The notes beneath the pieces were generated by a model. It was not told the origin of the DNA, did no database searches, and saw only the letters and a program-made list of their open reading frames with translations. A stretch of 64,000 bases of DNA from Lysobacteraceae bacterium PS02340 (GTDB taxonomy: Bacteria; Pseudomonadota; Gammaproteobacteria; Xanthomonadales; Xanthomonadaceae), in NCBI GenBank assembly GCA_029959605.1, contig JASCOC010000006.1, positions 1 through 64,000 on the forward strand. The letters are read 5' to 3'. A program made the position numbers and the translations under genes. Positions 61,280 through 64,000 of the stretch are shown here, piece after piece (within the stretch, counting starts at the first letter, position 1; each line of letters begins with the position of its first letter).

Positions 61280-64000
61280 TCATCGCACCTCGGCGACGTT
61301 GTTGAGCCGCGTGACTTCCTCGCCATCCCCAGGCAGCGCGATGCGCACGCGGCCACCGCGCGGATCGACGCCGGCGGCGTGTTCCAGACGCAGCGTCGCG
61401 TTGCGCGGCTGCAGGTCACGCGGCGCTTCAAGTGCGGGAATGTCTGCACGCGCGAGCTCGCGGCCGCGCGCGTCCTCGAGAATCGCGACGCCGCCCGGCG
61501 CATCGGCATGGCCGAGGCTGTGCACGGTCACTTCCACCGCACCGTCGACCACGCGCACATCGCCGCGACCGATGCCGATGTCGGCGCGCATCTCCACCGG
61601 CGTGCCGGCCTCGATCAGCTCGAACTCGAACACCTGGGTTTGGCCGGACGCGAACGACAGGTCCACCGATGCGCTCGACTCCAGCAGCACCTCGCGCGTC
61701 TGCGCGCGGCCGTCGATGGTCTCGTCGCCGGTGCGGTCCACGCCGCTGGTGATGCGCCAGCGGCCGGGCGCGACGTTCCAGCCGGTCATCGCCGCCTTCG
61801 CGGTGCGCGTGCCGGTGTTGTGCGCGATCACCTTGAACGCCTCGCGCGACGGCGCCGACACCAGCAACGCGACGGTTTCCGCCTGTGCGTCGTCGGCGAA
61901 GCGCCAGCTCACCGTGTGTCCGGGATACGTGGTGTTGCGACGCAGGGCCAGACCCCCGAGACGCGCACGCTGCAGGAACTCGCTCGGCGCATCGACGCGA
62001 TCCGACCACCAGTGGCCTTCGGTGTTCATGTACTCGCGCATCGCCTTGGCCTGGATGCCGTCGGCATGCAGGGCTTCGAGATACGCCTTGTTGCCGGTCT
62101 GCTGCCACGCGAACACGCTCTGCACGCCGGTGTCGCCCTTGTCGGCCGACTGCTGCAGACGCGTGCCCCAGTCCTCGCGCTTGCCGAGCACGTCGACGTA
62201 GTTCTCGGCCAGGTTCGACAGGCCCGCGGGACCACTGCGGTCCACGCGGTACTGCAGCGGCTGCAGGTACTTGTCGTCACCGGTCCAGCGCCACGCGGCC
62301 CAGTACAGATGCATCGTGTCGGCGCCGCCGGAGCCGTCGAACAGATCGCCGCCGCGGCGCTCGCCGGTCGCCCAGTTGATCTCGTTGGGCAACTGCCAGG
62401 CGCCCTTCTCGTCGGTGTAGGCGTGGGCGAGATAACCATCGGCCAGGCCGGTGATCATCGCGCGGCTGGTCGGGTCGGCATTGAACACGCCGAGCAGGAA
62501 CGCCGGGTGCAGCACCGGGAACGAATACGGCTTCTGCCACTGCCAGCGCGGCTCGCGGTAGACCTTGTGGCCGCCGAACCAGTTGCTCGAGAACAGCACG
62601 TGGCCCTGCGGATTGCGCAGCACGATCTTCTCGTCGAGATCGCGCACGGTCTCCATCAGACGCGTCATCGTCAGCGGATCGCCCCAGTTGAGCAGGGTCA
62701 TCGCGCTGTTGGTATTGATGCCTTCCTCGTAGGCATGCAGCTCGTCGGTCTCGATCGTCGACAGGCCACCGGCGAACATGTCGTTCGCGTAGGCGGCATC
62801 GGCGAGTGCGGTGATCGAGGCGTTGAGCTTGTCCGGGATCACGCCCATCAGCGCCAGGCCCGGCCACTGCTGCGACAGATCGCTGTCGTCGGAGATGCCG
62901 CCGCCGAAATCGCCGAACTCGACCTGGCGCTCGTCGATCCACCATTCGATGAAGCGGCGCACGGCCTTGAGATCTTCGAGCTGGCGGAACGCCCACAGCG
63001 GCACGCCGGCCGGCGCCTCGGGCTGCTCGAACGGCGGCAGGCCCTGGCTGTTGTAGCTCATGTAGTTCCAGTAGCGCCGGCCCAGTTCGTGGCCCGGATC
63101 CACCCGCAGCAGATCGCTGATGTCCGCGTACGCGCGTGCGTACAGGCGCTGACGCTTCGACGTGGTGTGTTCCTCGACCAGGAAGCCCCAGTTGTCGCGG
63201 ACCTGGTTGAAGCGATCAGTGACGTGCTCGGCAATTGCCTCGTCGCGCGGCTTGTAGACCATGCGCACTTCGGCGCCGTCGAGCGCCGCGGCGTCGAAGC
63301 CCGGCGCAGCCGAGGCGATGCTGATCCACAGGCTGTCCTGGGTCAGGATGCGGTCGCGCAGGTCCAGCCACAGCGTGCGCTTCTCGCCCGCCGTTACCGA
63401 GACCGACACGTCGATCATGTCGCGCGCCGGCCAGATCGGATCCTTGATGCGGATGTTGAGCGGGATCGCGTCCGCACCATCGACGCTGTGCGTCGCCGGC
63501 AGCTGCAGCGCCGGAATATCGATGGCGATGCCGTCGAGCCCGTCGTACATGTTCTCCCAGCTGTGCGCCCAGCTGCGGATCAGCGGCTGCGCGGCGGGCG
63601 CGTTGCCGATGCCCGACGGAATCAGCACGTGCACGATCGGCTGCTTGGCCTCGCGCACCGGCGGTGTCGTCCGTTCGCGGAACGCCGCGCGGCCCGGCAG
63701 CGCCAGCACCATGCTGCGCTCCTCGGGCGCGTAACGACCTTCGATGAAGGCGCGCAGATCGGTGAGGTTGGTGTAGTCGATCTCGGCGTTGCTGCGGATC
63801 GTGTACGCCTGCTTCACCGAGCCTTCGGGCTCGGCGGCATCGCTGACGTGATACGCCCAGATTTCCTGGATCGGGGTTTCCTGCGCGGTGTTGGCGAAGC
63901 GCAGGTGGCCGCCCTGGCGGGTCTCGAACTCATCGACGCTGCGCACCGTGCCCTGATGGCGCGAGAACAGCAGCTGCTGCGTATCGGCATCGACGCCGTA
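61280..64000 (-). CDS. Large exported protein, partial at the window edge; candidate polysaccharide-degrading enzyme
   Basis: The 906 visible residues run off the window; the gene continues beyond 64000 and the true start is not seen. An N-terminal beta-rich part (IWAYHVSDAAEPEGSVKQAYTI, in part) leads to a region with EKRTLWLDLRDRI. A long helical, Trp/Tyr-rich middle follows, with GGGISDDSDLSQQWPGLALMG, ETDELHAYEEGINTNSA and GGADTMHLYWAAWRWTGDDKY, like (alpha/alpha)6-barrel enzymes. The C-terminal part is beta-sandwich. Layout, size and neighbours suit an exo-rhamnogalacturonan lyase or YetA-like protein, but I do not recognise the family with confidence. It converges with the acetylesterase gene. 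Confidence 0.6.
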   Translation of the reverse strand, partial: YGVDADTQQLLFSRHQGTVRSVDEFETRQGGHLRFANTAQETPIQEIWAYHVSDAAEPEGSVKQAYTIRSNAEIDYTNLTDLRAFIEGRYAPEERSMVLALPGRAAFRERTTPPVREAKQPIVHVLIPSGIGNAPAAQPLIRSWAHSWENMYDGLDGIAIDIPALQLPATHSVDGADAIPLNIRIKDPIWPARDMIDVSVSVTAGEKRTLWLDLRDRILTQDSLWISIASAAPGFDAAALDGAEVRMVYKPRDEAIAEHVTDRFNQVRDNWGFLVEEHTTSKRQRLYARAYADISDLLRVDPGHELGRRYWNYMSYNSQGLPPFEQPEAPAGVPLWAFRQLEDLKAVRRFIEWWIDERQVEFGDFGGGISDDSDLSQQWPGLALMGVIPDKLNASITALADAAYANDMFAGGLSTIETDELHAYEEGINTNSAMTLLNWGDPLTMTRLMETVRDLDEKIVLRNPQGHVLFSSNWFGGHKVYREPRWQWQKPYSFPVLHPAFLLGVFNADPTSRAMITGLADGYLAHAYTDEKGAWQLPNEINWATGERRGGDLFDGSGGADTMHLYWAAWRWTGDDKYLQPLQYRVDRSGPAGLSNLAENYVDVLGKREDWGTRLQQSADKGDTGVQSVFAWQQTGNKAYLEALHADGIQAKAMREYMNTEGHWWSDRVDAPSEFLQRARLGGLALRRNTTYPGHTVSWRFADDAQAETVALLVSAPSREAFKVIAHNTGTRTAKAAMTGWNVAPGRWRITSGVDRTGDETIDGRAQTREVLLESSASVDLSFASGQTQVFEFELIEAGTPVEMRADIGIGRGDVRVVDGAVEVTVHSLGHADAPGGVAILEDARGRELARADIPALEAPRDLQPRNATLRLEHAAGVDPRGGRVRIALPGDGEEVTRLNNVAEVR

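Overview
The window is high-GC DNA that reads as a chromosome segment of a xanthomonad (Lysobacteraceae/Xanthomonadaceae, Luteimonas- or Lysobacter-like). The reasons are the housekeeping order rsmB-fmt-def-LysM-dprA-smg-topA-tsaC-gltBD, many TonB-dependent receptor and pectin genes, several genes whose -10-like hexamer sits only 6-7 nt before the start codon (leaderless style), and extragenic palindromes built on TTCCGGCG/CGCCGGAA. This placement comes from gene content and motifs only; no rRNA or tRNA gene was seen.

Layout. 0.1-2.6 kb: a TonB-dependent receptor. 2.8-5.5 kb: pgeF and rluD, divergent from bamD. 5.5-6.3 kb: a roughly 700-bp imperfect inverted-repeat element with hexamer tracts at both ends. 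6.4-9.4 kb: a lipid A-type acyltransferase and two PH-domain membrane proteins. 9.4-12.1 kb: three family-2 glycosyltransferases. 12.1-18.0 kb: rsmB, fmt and def on the minus strand, then LysM protein, dprA and smg on the plus strand. 18.2-20.9 kb: three GYF_2-domain membrane proteins, one fused to a type IV pilin-like segment. 21.0-30.3 kb: topA, tsaC, gltB, gltD. 30.6-35.2 kb: a flavin-dependent halogenase downstream of a second TonB receptor. 35.9-40.4 kb: two DUF4124 proteins, an isoprenylcysteine-methyltransferase-like protein, an SDR, a small lipoprotein and an unusual zinc-ribbon SDR-like protein.

40.6-64.0 kb is a pectin/rhamnogalacturonan and xylose utilisation region. One minus-strand operon carries kduI, kduD, an RpiB/LacAB-type isomerase and an SGNH acetylesterase fused to a cupin. 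A LacI regulator and a secreted GH43 follow. A plus-strand operon holds xylB, xylA, a XylE-type transporter and a tandem-domain methylglyoxal-synthase-like protein. After the second copy of the inverted-repeat element come a TRAP transporter with a FAH-family hydratase, three secreted esterases, and a large secreted protein cut by the window edge. A shared 14-15 bp motif (ATGACACCG followed by RT) lies before four of these transcription units, so one LacI-type regulator may control the whole region.

How the genes would work together (inference): extracellular GH43, esterases and the large secreted protein would deacetylate and depolymerise pectin and xylan. The TRAP system and XylE-like porter would import products. 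KduI/KduD (and possibly the RpiB-like isomerase) would process unsaturated uronate, and XylA/XylB would feed xylose into the pentose phosphate pathway.
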